A DNA stretch of 64,000 nucleotides from Liolophura sinensis (taxonomy: Eukaryota; Mollusca; Polyplacophora; Chitonida; Chitonidae), in the NCBI RefSeq assembly GCF_032854445.1, contig NC_088295.1, positions 48,781,385-48,845,384 on the forward strand, written 5' to 3'. Within the stretch, counting starts at the first letter, position 1, and each line of letters opens with the position of its first letter. Positions 13,084 to 25,497 of this stretch are shown here, piece after piece. The notes under the pieces were generated by a model, which did not search any database, was not told where the DNA came from, and was given only the letters and a program-made list of their open reading frames with translations. Position numbers and translations under genes: made by a program.

Positions 13084-16000
13084 GTAAGTTATAGGTGCTG
13101 TGCGCGTGCGATCGGAGAATAACATCGCGATAGTGATAACGAAAACTGGTCATTTGATATGCTACGACATTGGTCAGTTACTGATGACAGTGATGTGGGA
13201 TCCCGGGAGAACTTTTGTGAGGCCACAAGATCTCCATAATATTTCTTTTACCTCTCCATATAGTGTGGGTAGACTAAAATAACATTGAACGTCCAACTCG
13301 GCTGGTATCCAGACGAGCCAGGTTATTATATAGATAGTTTAATTAAATTAACGTCCGCATCGGGAGCAGTAGATCCAGGATCAAGCCTGGATCGAGTCAC
13401 ACAAAAGACCTTAAAAGAGGAAGTTGTAACTTGCTCGCTTGGTGTTCAGCATGAAGGGGATAATGCAACGACTGGTTGACCCGTATCAGAATAATGTCTC
13501 GGGCGGGGCAGCTTACTTGCCTTCGGTAAGATGTCTGAGTGAAGCAGCACTAGATAAAAGAGCGGTGGATATCTGTCCTGCAACAAGGAGGCACATTACA
13601 TGCACTCTAAGGATTCCTTCGTCGTCATATTACTGAAAAATTGTTAAGTACAACGTTAAATCCCAAGCACTCAATCACTTAAATTAAACGTTGAGATCCA
13701 TTTTCAACAATTTCTGATATTTACCTGCTTCAACGTTTAATCGTTGAATTCCGAAACACAGTAGGTCCAGTGATGATTCATCTGTCATCATGGATGTAAA
13801 ATAGAAAGAACAATTTGCCCAGTCAGTCGAGTAAGGAAAATTAATTCTAAAGGCTCCAATCAAGGCTTGCGGCTGTCATGTGCACGTCCGCTACATTATC
13901 CTTGTTTTCTACCCGTGGTCTCAGATACAGTGCGGACTTGGGTACACGCGATGAGTCAGGCATGCTCACCGCAATTTTTAAGAGAGAAAAGTGAACACTT
14001 TATCAGATTCATGGCATATAACTAGTTTGAAATGGATTTGAGTGTATGAGTGATTGAGTACTTGATCATTTTCTCTTCAATCCTGTACAGAAATTGGCGT
14101 GTGCTTCTGTTTTAGAGTGGATTTACAGGCTCGCTTTGTTCCGCAAAGTGCCTTGCAGAAGGGATGCATTTTTAAATTCAACAATTAAACATTGAGACAG
14201 ATAAATATCAGAAATTGTTGAAAATAGACCTCAACGTTTAATTTAATTCAACTATTAATAAGTCACCTAGAACATTCAATCTACCTAGTCCGAGATTGAC
14301 ATCGAATGTGGCAAAGTTTTGTTGGACTAAGGATCATCCCAAACCAATGTCTGAGCATGCTCCATTTAAAAACCTGATGCACTGGCAGTGGCAGTATGTC
14401 ACATTAATTGTTTGAGACAAAAATTATCGATCAAATATCTCTCCATGGCCTAAAGTTTGCAGATGCTTATTTCCTTATCTTTTAGTCTGTCGATTTTTTG
14501 CACTGTCAACATGTTATTTCCCAGGCTGGGTGGTTCTGAGATTTCCTGTTGTTGCTAAAAGTAACATATTACACTGACAGCCTTGACATATTTGATAGGG
14601 GCAGGCAACAACATTTTCAGGTTTTTAAATGGTGTGTCCTGATGTTGGTTTGGAGCCATCCTTGGCCGAACAGAATTTTTGCTAATTTTGACCGATTTTA
14701 TGCAGAGTTGTAAAGCTTATGGTGCTGTTTTTTGTTTGTTATTGACCCTTTCATATGGTCGTTCACAGTGAAAAGGGTATCAGGTTAATTTGTTTGACAG
14801 GAAAGTCATACAAGACGAATCCTTCAAAATCCTGAGTCAGCTCATACAGTGGCTGAAATCAATCTGGGAATCTAATATGGGCCGGCCTAAAGACAAAAAT
14901 AACAGGCTGGATGGGTATAAAGACTGGATTGGAGAAGGGCCACTGCACTGTTTGCTCTGTCAGATTTGGACACATTACTCAAACAGAATGGCTCCTGAAT
15001 AGAGCAGTGGTACGGGCAATGTTCCGGTCAAAGAAATAGACCTGAAAACAAAGCACTACTTCTTCATATAACATATATTGCTGGATAGCTTGAAATGTGA
15101 TTAATATTTTGACTTTGTAATTAATATTTTGGTGATAAATGTCCAAACAGCAGATATCAAGTATGTCTATCTTTTGGTCTTTATGCCGGTCCTGGCTTCT
15201 CATTCCCGTCTTTAGGCCAGTGCCTGTAATATTTATGCTCCATACGATGTATGTCCCCATCCAACTGAAATCTTTCCGATTGCCATCTGAACATGTTTTG
15301 GATTTTACTGCAGCTTTCACACTGTAGCTCTCCGTCAATCATCATATGAAAATGGAGAGTTGTAGTACTGTATCTAATCTAAATGTGTGTGTAGTTTGAT
15401 GTGTGTCATCTTTTGGAGCTTGGTTATAACATATCTGAGCTTATGTGCATGTAATAATTTAATGCATGTATTTGATTAAGGTTTATGACCGTGCGTGGTG
15501 AAGAATTCCTTTATCGTGAGTGGAGGAAGCTGTGCTGGCCATACAATGGTCACAGCATCTTGATCCAAAAGCCGAATCATGTTTCTATACTTTGTGAACG
15601 TTGTGCATATCAGGAAGGAGAATGTTGAGTTTTGTTTATTTTCGAAATAAAGCATTTTTCCAATGCAGAACTGTACTTCATGGTTTTCTACGAGTCTTGA
15701 GCTGCCACTAATTTTCCAATATACAACGTTTGAAGAAACTTTTAATATAGAAAACTTTAATTATTTCTTGAGTAGGCCTTTTTCATATTTTGTGCAAACC
15801 TGTGTCATTAATGTATCCGCTCAAATAATATGGATGCCTGCAGTCTAAACTTATCATGTTGAAAGAATGAAGCATGATCACAAATGAAATATGGCAGTTA
15901 TGTACAATACAGTCTTCTTAAATAATGTTCCTATTTTCTTACTATAATATGTATTTTCTGCTACTTTCTAAGCAACATTGTCTGTGTAATGTATCTCAAG

Positions 16001-19000
16001 CTGTATTTATAAAATATTTACTCAAATAATTTCTCTGTCTGCAGATTCTTGCAAGTTCCATCCTGGGGGTCCCATATTTCATGATGCTCTCAAAGGATGG
16101 TCGTGCTGTAAAAAGCGCAGCACAGACTTCTCAGAGTTTTTGAGTATTCCTGTAAGTATAGGAGACATGAGCATGCGTACTGTAATGACAAAAACCTGAT
16201 GCAGTATCAAGGTTCAGCAATGACATGATTACTTACAAGATTTGATTTATTTATTTATTTATTTATTTATTTATTTGATTAGTGTTTTATGTCGTACACA
16301 AGAATATTTCACTTATATGATGGCGGCAGGCATTATGGTGGAAAGAAACTGGGCAGAGCGAAGGGGAGATCCAAAGGTTGCTGGCAGACCTTCCCACTTA
16401 CAGCCGGAGAGGAAGAAGGCATGAACTTGAAATCTTAGTAACCTCATTGGTGAGAGGCTCCATTGGTCATTACGATTTGAAGATTTGACAAAGGTCACTG
16501 AACTCATCTCGCACAAAGACACTTCAAGATCTACATGTGACTTGAGACGAGGAACCTACATTGACGTCTTGGTTTAATAGCCATGTTGTAATTGTCTCCC
16601 TCTGCTTTCAGGATGTCATGATGGCCATGTGGTTCTGGATGAACATTAATTTTGACAGACGTTAACCTTTGCGTTATAAGTTTACCATTAAACAATCAGA
16701 AATTTGGTCCATCACAAAGTTATTCATTTTTCCTGATTTCTGAGTTCTGTTGGTCTTAATTGGGTTGTTTGAAATTTGTTAGGAAGGCAGCATGATATTC
16801 TACGGGAAAAATGAAAATTTCAGCACCAAAATAATATAACATTTCTTTTGGCTGTATCAAGGCATTTTTGTGGGGAAATTTTTATGTCATTTTAAATAAG
16901 CTTTTGTAATCTTTTGCATTTAAGGGTTGCTTAAAAGGTAAACACAATAATGTGAAACCACCGGCAGAACCCTCTAAACAAGAATCAAAAGATGAAAAGG
17001 AGGTAAGTACATATGTATCATTATTATACCCAAGCGGTCGTCAGTCGCACCCTCATCACCACTTGTCTCTGCGCTCTTGACCAGAATTTCAAATTTTCAT
17101 CACTATCAAACTCATGCATGCCCAAAGTTTAGACAATTTCCATTATTTTAATACCAAACATTGACCTGTGCACAAAATATGACTGGATGGCAGTGAAAAA
17201 AGACTTTACAGAATTACATTTGTCCCTTCCGAAAAATTGAAAATGCTGTAAATAGGGTACTGATTCTGTAAGTTTTGTGATCAGGTAATGTCAGGATTAT
17301 CTCCCCTCACTATGATAACAACAGAAACTTAGCAGTTGTTGCAACTGGAGTCAGTTCACACTAGCATTGTCGAAAAAATGAAGATGGTTGGCCCAGGAAA
17401 TTTTAAGTTTTTTCATCATTTTCTCTTGGTTTTATTTTGAAAAAAGGATTTGAAATTTTTCAAAAACCTCTTCAATTAGTTTATACCTCAGTCCTTTCCA
17501 TGAACACTAGAAATGATGCTGTTTAGTAATGTTAAAAAAGGCATCAAGCCTGAAGCCAGCAAACAAAATGGCTTGTTATGTCTATTTCTATTTTTGTGTT
17601 TAGGTAGTTGTTAGTGTACCCAAAAAGGAGGTTCGGCCCCCTAATAACGCTACAGAGAGACCATCGGTCAATGAACCAATGATTGAGCTAAAGAAAACTG
17701 TGGGAGCCACGTTAAAACAGGCCTTGGAGAAACAGATGAATGACCTCAGTTTACAAGGGGAGAGCAACGGTATGTCTGGTAGGATTGACTGCCGTTACAC
17801 ATAAAAAAAAATATGGCTGCTTCAGTTAAGTTGTATGCATGACATGGTATGTGTGGTACATGAGAAGTTGTATGTATAAGATAGTTTGTGTGGTACTGGT
17901 ACAGGAAAAGTGGCATGTTTACAATGTTTACGGTGTCAGCAATGACGCCTCTTATAATATGAGGATTTTTGACACCATGTATTTGTGTATCCTATCATTG
18001 AGTAACCATGAAACAAAGTTATCCTGCAAAGACCCATATTCACAACCCAATGAAGGGAGATAACCTACTCTGCTGACACATTTGACATTGGCAGCAGGAT
18101 ACGAGAATATACACATACCCCATGTGACTGTTGTTGTCCAATAATAAGCAGAGTATTTTGTCTGATGCGTGATAGCATGTGTTATGTGAGAAGTGGTATT
18201 AGCAAACCGATGTGAATTATGCATTGCACGTGTGATGCCTGTACTGTGCAGTGATAATGATACAAGAGGTGGGGAATTTCATTATAGGAAAAACTTGTAC
18301 TTGACTGATGTTTAGAAATGAAGATTGCATGTATAAATTTAGGAATAAATCCATATACTGTTATATGATTATTAAGTGTTACTGTGCAAAAAAATCAACA
18401 TGTGTACATGTATGTCAAAATTGGGTGTGACTTGTGAAACCAGAAATCTGGAAATTAAAATGAAAGCTGAAATTAAAATGAAGGCATTGCATACCAGTCT
18501 CAACTAAAAGGTAGTATACTGATAAAAAATTTAGGTTGCCTCACAACTTTAAGAATAGGTCCCATCATCCTGATGGTGGTAAAAATCTTTTGTATTTAGC
18601 GACTGTACTGATTTGTCTTTCAGAAAAACCTTCCACAGGAGAGATAACAATTGGGACAACATGTAAAAACAATGCATGTGGTAAGGTAAGCCGTCTCCTG
18701 TGTATAATATCATCCATTTATTGTGTCACTAGTATATGATAATCAGAGTTTGTGTATTTTTAAGAAAAACCCTACATCTCACTTTACATGCACTATCAAA
18801 ACATTCTCTGATCGAGTCTTAATGGCTCACTGGTAGGATGGAATTCAACCATATTGTGTGTGCCTGATTACTGTTATACGTTCATCTTATTCGATTGTTG
18901 ATGAATGCCATACGCAAAAATATTTCACTGATACAGTGATGGTTAATTACTGATTAACTTTTCTCACGTGTGATTTACAAGTACACGGATGCACACCTTG

Positions 19001-22000
19001 GTGGTGCAAGGTAAGAAGAGCTCATTGAACGTTACACTTGAATGTCTGGAATTACTGTATTTCACGTATTAACAAATTTTGCGTTGTTCTGTTTGATTCA
19101 TCCACCTTATAGGTTCACTGAAGAATTTTTCGAGATTAATTTGTTAATAGAAAAACTTTAGTGTTGGCGTCAACAGTTTCATTTAAGGCCTTCATGTGCT
19201 TCTGAAAATTGTTTATGCAGGATTGACATGAAATACAGTAGATTCATTGTCTTGAATTGTTGTTATAAGTAACTTTCAAAAGATAGGATCACGTTGGCGT
19301 ACAAGATAGAGTGTTTGCTTTGCTAGTGGAAGTGCCAAGATAATTGTTTCAATTTTTAATTGATAGATCATCGGTTCAACCCTGAACCAAGTCATTATCA
19401 CACTTAAGGCTTTATTATCTGTAACCTAGGAACAACATTTACTTCCCTTGGAGCTGCTCTAAAGAGGAATTGGCCCAGTGCTGTTCAGCCTGGTGTCACT
19501 GTAATGTTAGTGTGTTGAGGGGTCATGTCTGGTGTCTTCAGCATGGCATTACAGTGTGGCAGCACTATAAATATGGTTGCACTGATATAGGCCTTGGGCC
19601 ACTTTCACAAAACTTTGTAAGCCACATTTCTTGTAACTGTTTTGTCATAAAAGATGATGTCTAGGTTATAGTGCCATAAGGTGACTTCATTTACAAGAAA
19701 AGCCATGAAAAATTTATTAACAAAGTTTTGTGAAAGCGACCCCTGCTACTGGGAGACACATTTAGGTCATCTGAATCGTGTTGAAAGCAACATAAAACAA
19801 TGATCAGACAAACACCATAGGAACAGCATTCGGTAGATCATGACAGGTACATAACATGATTAGCTGACACAGTTTCTCCTTGTCATTCTGTTTTTACAGA
19901 CATATCAGGGTGAAAGTAGCAACTCTGAAGACTGTGTTTATCACCCCGGCACTCCAGTGTTTCATGAAGGGTCAGTTGAAATGTTTATACCACATTCCTT
20001 CTTAACAATGTTCTTGTGTTAGATATACATTGTATTGTATTATGACTTCTTCCCTGGTGGTAAGAGGGAAGGTCTATCAGCGAAGTGGCCTGTGTCCAGT
20101 TTCCTCCCATCTTAACGTTAGCTGCTATCTAAGTTAGAACTGTTAAAATTTATTTGTGCAACAAGACATGATTTGTCATGTCTTGCGATATGTTTATTTA
20201 GTCCTTATTTATATTTTCTCATTGCTGTATTTCTGATTTGTGTGTGTTAATTTTTTTTATGTTTTCTTCTTTCACATTTTCTTTATGAAGCAGTTGAAAA
20301 ATTGTGGAAATAAATCTGAAGCATATTTTTTCATTTATCTTTAATAACTTTTGCTATTTATATTTGTTGTGGAAATACCGGGGTGTAGTATTTGCTTTCA
20401 TCTTTGTGACAAATGTCGAACACTTTGTGTTTTCAAGGTTGAAGTTCTGGTCTTGCTGTCAGAAGAGGACAACAGAATTTGACACATTTCTTCAGCAAGT
20501 GGGCTGTAAGATTGGTCAACACGTTTGGATAAAAGCAGAAGTAAGCAATAGTTTTCTGGACTCATTAATAACTGGGTGCATTCTTACATGCATTTGGGGT
20601 AACCCTTTGTTGAACAGCATTTTGCCAAACCCAACATCAGAGCAATCTGGAACTAAATTGTCTAATAATTGTACTCCAGAACTATTTAATGACTCATTTA
20701 GTGAGTTCCCAAGGTTTCTTCTAATCGACAGTGAAATATTCTTGAGTGTGGTGTAAGAGACGGCTGTTTGCATGTTTGTGATCATATGTGATCATTGTGA
20801 TCTATGCTATATAACACACATACCCATCCAAATGATTCAGTGATCATTAAATAGGACTCCATTGCATAGAAACAATGAATAGAAACAACTCATCACTCTG
20901 AATGTGCAGATTAGAGTTGAGTACATGCAGGACTAATGGTTAGAGAATTTGTCTCCAGAGAGTTGAGAGACGCTGGGTTCAAACCCGAGTCGAGTCGTAC
21001 CAAAGACTTTGAAAAATGGCACTTCACTGTAAGTCATCAAATTAAGGATTTCAATATTTGGTATTGAACAGAAGTTTGCATTCATGTCTCCCACAATCTA
21101 GCTCTTTGGGAGCCTTGTTACCATGTTAATTATGTGGTTGGGTAATTTGGAAAATTGGCATTTCGTATCCTGTGCGAACATAAAAATTATTTCCAGGCTT
21201 GCAGTAACTGAAGTGTCATGACGTTTCTTTGTAGAACCCTGGCCAGAAGAAGACGTGTCGATATGACTGGCATCAGACTGGGTCAACGGTCAACATCTCG
21301 GTGTACTCTAAACTGGCGATACCTGACCGCTGTCGTATAGAAGCCAACAGGGTCTCCTGCTCAGTCTACATTGTATTTGAGGGAGGGAAAAGTCTTTTTG
21401 AACAGAAATTTATACTTTGTGGGGTGGGTAGCTGTACAGCATTTTGTTAAGACATGTTTGTGAAAAGGAATGTTGAGATCATGAAAAATAATTCTGACAG
21501 TTGTAGTCTTACTTGATACTGATTTTCTTCATCTTATGGTAGCTTTGAAATGTTTGCTAACTAATAGTAAAGTAACTTAGGTGAAATACAGCGTTTATGT
21601 GTTTTTTTATGAAGCGTTAACTTACAGAAAGTTTCTTTTGGGACTAGTCACATAGACTTAAGATATAGACCTGAACTCACTTCTTGCAACATATAACACT
21701 AAAAAATCTTTGCAAATATTTTTAATTTATGAAACTACAAGCAATCTTTCATTGTCGGAAAACTAATCGGTCAGCAGAGTACTTGTAAGAGTTTAATAAT
21801 TTTTTGTATATTTTTCAAATATAATTTTAAGTGTTTTTTTCACCCTTCTTTCAGGTCATTGACCCCACAAAGAGTAATGTGAAAATGGCTGGAACCAAAG
21901 TGGAAATCAACTTAATCAAGGCAGAATTATTTCATTGGCCTGACTTGGTCTCAGCTATTGTATCTGACCAATCAGAATCCGGGAACTCATTGGCAGGCAG

Positions 22001-22043
22001 CAGTCCCAACAATGTTCAAAATCTGCAGTCGGCAGGCTTCTGA
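13018..22043 (+). CDS. CHORDC1: CHORDC1 (morgana / CHP-1), HSP90 co-chaperone, 9 exons
   Basis: The family binds zinc through two CHORD domains and contacts HSP90 through CHORD and CS domains; in mammals it also restrains ROCK. Exons: 13018-13083, 16045-16151, 16925-17002, 17604-17770, 18624-18685, 19900-19970, 20438-20540, 21235-21423 and 21855-22043 (stop TGA). About 343 residues (human 332). CHORD1 starts [17 protein letters not shown] and continues with [18 protein letters not shown] and GCLKGKH. CHORD2 runs from [10 protein letters not shown] through [12 protein letters not shown] and [15 protein letters not shown] to GCKIGQHVW. The CS domain begins [19 protein letters not shown]. The start ATG follows AAACAAC and matches the family N-terminus. 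Two junctions (exon 1/2 and exon 4/5) are out of frame by one base, each explained by a homopolymer indel near 13073 and at 17757-17761. Confidence 0.93.
13345..13680 (+). mobile_element. V-SINE-like element, copy 2, in CHORDC1 intron 1
   Basis: The body is closely related to 2412-2757 (shared GGTTGACCCGTATCAG, GCAGCACTAGATAAAAGAGC and CTGCAACAAGGAGGCACATT) and it ends in the same CGTTAAATCCCAAGCACTCA tail. The tRNA-like head is degraded. Confidence 0.75.
14880..15262. mobile_element. inverted-repeat (MITE-like) element, CHORDC1 intron 1
   Basis: The segment at 14882-14927 (GGCCTAAAGACAAAAATAAC, then GGCTGGATGGGTATAAAGAC) reappears inverted at about 15178-15222 (GGTCTTTATGCCGGTCCTGG, then CCCGTCTTTAGGCC). 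Related sequence occurs at 27160-27540, partly in the opposite orientation (AACTGCTCTATTCAGGAGC is the reverse of GCTCCTGAATAGAGCAGT at 14991). Confidence 0.6.
16243..16470 (-). mobile_element. SINE type A, nearly full length, in CHORDC1 intron 2
   Basis: Reads on the minus strand from a GAGCCTCTCACCAATG-type head through GGGAAGGTCTGCCAGCAACC to AAGTGAAATATTCTTG and a long (AAAT)n tail (TTTA repeat at 16243-16277 on the plus strand). Confidence 0.8.
17604..17770 (+). CDS. CHORDC1: CHORDC1 linker exon, apparent 1-base insertion
   Basis: Encodes the linker between the CHORD domains, including [20 protein letters not shown], which matches the family. The exon has GGGGG at 17757-17761 and leaves 2 bases, whereas the next exon needs 1. 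With four G the reading is [17 protein letters not shown], a natural continuation. Confidence 0.85.
19287..19445 (+). mobile_element. degraded V-SINE-like head
   Basis: TAGATCATCGGTTCAACCCT followed by GAACCAAGTCATTATCACAC and TTAAGGCTTT parallels the 5' part of the copies at 2412 and 13345. The 3' part is not recognisable. Confidence 0.45.
20930..21030 (+). mobile_element. tRNA-like SINE head
   Basis: ACTAATGGTTAGAGAATTTG (box A-like) and GCTGGGTTCAAACCCGAGTC (box B-like, GGTTCAAACC) followed by GAGTCGTACCAAAGACTTTG, as in the V-SINE-like copies. There is no cloverleaf, so this is not a tRNA gene. Confidence 0.6.
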
Positions 22044-22249
22044 GAGTGGCTAGCGAATCTCATCATTTTCATCTTATTTAGTGTCACAGTTTTGTAATCT
22101 ATGTCAATGTTTTCTCCATGGACCTGTTATTCTATAAAGGGTAAAAGTGCAAAAAAAAAAAAATGTTATTTGAGACAACATCTATTTGTTGGCAACATTT
22201 CTCTCTCAGGTAATAACATTTTAAGGTTACCATACAGTTGTCCCGACAT

Positions 22250-22500
22250 TGTCAAAGAAACTTCTGTTATACTCAAGGACATTTCACTTATACAACGGCA
22301 GCCAGCATTATGGTGGGAGGTAACTGAACAGAGCCTGGAGGAAACCCACGATCATCCACAGGTTGCTGGCAAACCTTCCCATGTACAACCAGACAAGAAG
22401 CCAGCATGTGCTATGCTCGAACTCACAGCGTCTGCCTTGCTGAGTGGTTCCCGTGTCCCGTGCTGGCACGCGATTAAACCACTCGGCCATGGAGGTCTTC
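22250..22500 (-). mobile_element. SINE type A with well-preserved tRNA-like head
   Basis: The minus strand begins GAAGACCTCCATGGCCGAGT and continues GGTTTAATCGCG, a near-perfect box A (TGGCCGAGTGGTTTA). A box B-like GTGAGTTCGAGC follows about 60 bp on. The body then contains the conserved GGTTGCTGGC-type and CAGCATTATGG-type segments in reverse. The head resembles tRNA-Ser/Leu and supports a tRNA origin for the family. Confidence 0.82.
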
Positions 22501-22999
22501 CGCTGTAAACATGCATGGTCACATATTATTTTAGTGTGGAGAACCTCATTGACAATGTAGTAGATATCTTGTAGTCATTTTCTTACCTGTGCATGCACTG
22601 TGATATTAATGGGAAAAAATGGGGGGGAAGGGATGTACATTGTAATTTGACTGTTGTAAATTTGTGGTTTAAAAAAAGGTAGTCAAAAAGAAAATTGCCG
22701 TAACAGTCTCTCTTATTCAGTAAAGGAGCGTTGCCAAATATCGTTCGGGAACCAGTCTCTTTAAGGATATCTCCACATACAGAGAGCTATTAACGTTTTA
22801 GAGTGTGAATGCCAGCCCCCAGTCACAATGATTACTGACCTAGAGTAAATTCATGCATCCTCGACAAACATGCGACTGCTGGGGTATCATGGCTATCGCC
22901 TACATGTATGGAATGGTTCCAACTTAATAATTGGTGGCTCCTGTTCATCAAGCTTGTTTCCATTGCTTTGAGCTAATGTTCCTGTTTTGTGAGTTGAAT

Positions 23000-23348
23000 T
23001 GGTCTTAGGTGCTTACCTTTAAGTTGTTAGGAGACGAGATACGGGTTCAAATCCCAGCTTTGACGCAGAGAATTTGAAGATTCTCTCACTCTCACTGTTC
23101 ACGAGGCCTTGGTGACAATGAGAGGTAAAAAGATGCTCATATAGCCATTTGCTCAGTCTAGCATTCATTGAGACCACTATTGTCTTTCGCCAATATGGTG
23201 TGTATAGCTATGTGTGACTCATGAGAATGGTGGAAAGAACTTGCGAAAGGTTGATGGTTTTCCCCCAGACAATCAGGATTTGTCAACCCGTATAATGACT
23301 GTTTTTATACAAGTGCAAAAGTCTTGAATAGGTCAATCAGTCAAAAAT
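23000..23348 (+). mobile_element. SINE type B copy
   Basis: A head with a B-box-like GGGTTCAAATCCCAGC, the shared segments CTTGGTGACAATGAGAGG and CTTGCGAAAGGTTGATGG, and a degraded 3' end. It is related to the copies at 47110, 55250, 41625 and 23825. Confidence 0.65.
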
Positions 23349-23629
23349 ATGAGAAGTGATTTTATTATATCTGGGGATCAGAATCATGATAAAACACATA
23401 AAACATGTAAAATAACATTTTTATTGCCATGTGCAGTTTTTAAAAAAAGACTCGTATGGAGAGGAGATAAAATTGGATTTGTACATTTCCTTTGCCAGGA
23501 AAAAAAAGCTGTGGGTTTCTGCTTATTTTGATGGCAAGACACTGAATTAGTGTTGTTGTAAAGTGAATATGTATTGTACATCTGAATCATAGTTGTTCTT
23601 TATTAGGCACTGTTTGGTGAAGAAAAATT

Positions 23630-23696
23630 AATAAACCTCTAAATGAATGCGAACCGTATGATTTGGTTGCACCATACATGTTGTCAAATTAATAAA
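23630..23696 (+). terminator. candidate CHORDC1 polyadenylation signals
   Basis: AATAAA occurs at 23630-23635 and 23691-23696, about 1.6 kb after the stop codon, with A/T-rich surroundings. Either could end the CHORDC1 3'UTR. A type A SINE (22250-22500) would then lie inside the UTR. Confidence 0.4.
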
Positions 23697-23824
23697 AATT
23701 ATTTCTGATAATTATTGTAGTTCTCGTAGTGCTCTGTCCACATTTGTTATCCCCTACTACAGTAGAATATGAAAGTGTATCTATGACTTACCCACTCTGA
23801 TCAAGGATATCACTATATTTATGC

Positions 23825-24115
23825 TTGCCTTTAAATGGCTAGGGTACAAGAGGTGTGTGTTCAAACCCGGCCCTGGACAAGAAATTTGTTGATTTTCCTA
23901 TGAAAATAATAGGTCCATGATGTTTGCATCGCCTGTTTCACAGTCTAACATTCGTTAAACATATGACTTGTCATCCAATAATATGACATGCATATCTGAA
24001 CTCCAGGTGTCATAAAGTTTGTCAGTAACTTGCCAAAGGTGAATGGTTTACCTTAGCATCATATAAGTGAAAAAAATTGTTGTGTTAAACAACAATCAAA
24101 TCCGTAACTAAATAT
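23825..24115 (+). mobile_element. SINE type B copy between CHORDC1 and TIMM13 ends
   Basis: CTTGCCTTTAAATGGCTAGG and a B-box-like GTGTTCAAACCCGG head, then GTCAGTAACTTGCCAAAGGT and a 3' end CATATAAGTGAAAAAAATTG with TTAAACAACAATCAAA. Confidence 0.7.
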
Positions 24116-24196
24116 TGGCATTTTACTCCTAGTCAGTAGTCGTCCAATAAATATTAAAATCAGATTCCAGGTTACATATATATATATATAAAAACT

Positions 24197-24202
24197 TTTA
24201 TT
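24197..24202 (-). terminator. candidate TIMM13 polyadenylation signal
   Basis: AATAAA on the minus strand, 1.2 kb downstream of the TIMM13 stop. With the CHORDC1 signals near 23.63-23.69 kb it places the two convergent 3' ends about 500 bp apart. Confidence 0.4.
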
Positions 24203-24579
24203 CCACTGCTAACAAATTTCCCAGAAATCTCAGACGTCATCTGCACTGTCTTGACAACGAAACAGTAAAGATAAACAATTCACAATTCATTTGAATTAAT
24301 TTGTTACGCTTCATGAATTATTTCTTCACACATTTACCCAGATGAAAACAAAGCTCAAAAACCTACACTTCTCTCACACTATTAAATGTTGCATGCATAT
24401 TTCCATGTAAATATTCAATTCTAAAACATCCCTCTTAGCAGTATGTGAACAAATTCTAGAAGTTGCCCATCAGTTGATCAATTTTATAACATCCTTTGAG
24501 CAGCCATAAATTTTTTTTTTTTACTTTTTTTAACATGGGTCATTCACTTTGTGGAGAGAGTGAAAGAGAACACTGATTT

Positions 24580-24774
24580 TTAATGGGAATCTGCAGCCTT
24601 TGCAAATATGCACTTGTTTTGATTTGGTTGATGTGAGTAACAATATCCAGCCTCACAGGGCTGGCCTTCGTATTTTAATAGGATGGGACCAGATGTCCCC
24701 CTACCAACACATCCTCCATAGTGCCCATCTTTAATGCATAAATGTAATAAAGAGGCAATACAATTCTCCTGCAT
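24580..24774 (-). other. small cysteine-rich ORF, unrecognised
   Basis: 64 codons from ATG to TAA on the minus strand, inside the presumed TIMM13 3'UTR. It has six cysteines at residues 5, 13, 22, 39, 44 and 54 and a Gly-rich stretch (DGHYGGCVGRGTSG). An acceptor-like TATGCAG precedes GAG at the second to third codon, so it could be a terminal exon of a spliced transcript. No signal peptide is present in the ORF itself and I do not recognise the family. It may be a chance ORF. Confidence 0.25.
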
Positions 24775-25401
24775 ACATTTTCAAGATTTTAAGTCATTAC
24801 ACTAACGGTAGCTTACATGTACAATGTATGGAGTATTTTAACAGAACACAGCTGCTATTGAAACACACCAACATGTAGAATAAGCTGAGCGTGGGGATAA
24901 TGTTTGAATATTCTAGGGTTTGATGTTTTGTCTTTTTTCTACATAATAAATAGGCTTTTAAAAACGGAGGGCACATATAATCTTCACTGAATCCACATCA
25001 GTCATCAAACATTCTAGGATATCATGCTTAGATGCACACCTATTTATCTTTAGTTACCATGACAACCATGGGGTATTTACAGGTAATTCTACTGTATTTC
25101 ACGACAGTTCATTCTTAGTGATTCATAAGATATCAGGCCTTCAAATTTGAGGCGTTCCATCACACTCCCACACCTATTGCACTCCTGACACGAAGTCCAG
25201 GAGTGTTAGTAAGACGCACCCTAACAAAAGGAGAGATCTGCACTGTTACTTCCCTTTGACCAAGTTAAAGCATTACAGACGACTTCTAGTCATACACAGC
25301 AGTGACTCCACTCTTGTCACTCACTCTTGCAATTCACTCTCCAGTCTCACAGGCAATCGGGTAAAATGCCAATTTAATAAAGGATCTATGTTCCGCAAAC
25401 A

Positions 25402-25497
25402 TTATCCATGTCTCTCTCTCTGAAGCCTGTTACTGTATGCCCGGGATACTAGATTCCATGCATCCATATAACGATCCATGCACATGGCCACACATTT
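25402..25497 (-). CDS. TIMM13: TIMM13 exon 3, second CX3C and stop
   Basis: 31 codons starting [15 protein letters not shown] and ending QRERHG, then TAA at 25404-25402. The second CX3C completes the disulfide-bonded hairpin typical of small TIMs. Confidence 0.95.
   Translation of the reverse strand, partial: KCVAMCMDRYMDAWNLVSRAYSNRLQRERHG

Noticed and set aside
20304-20756. 150-codon plus-strand open frame
   Set aside because: It only contains CHORDC1 exon 7 (20438-20540) flanked by intron sequence in frame; the ends are not coding.
20934-21000. tRNA gene candidate
   Set aside because: Box A- and B-like sequences are present but no cloverleaf or acceptor stem; it is a SINE head.
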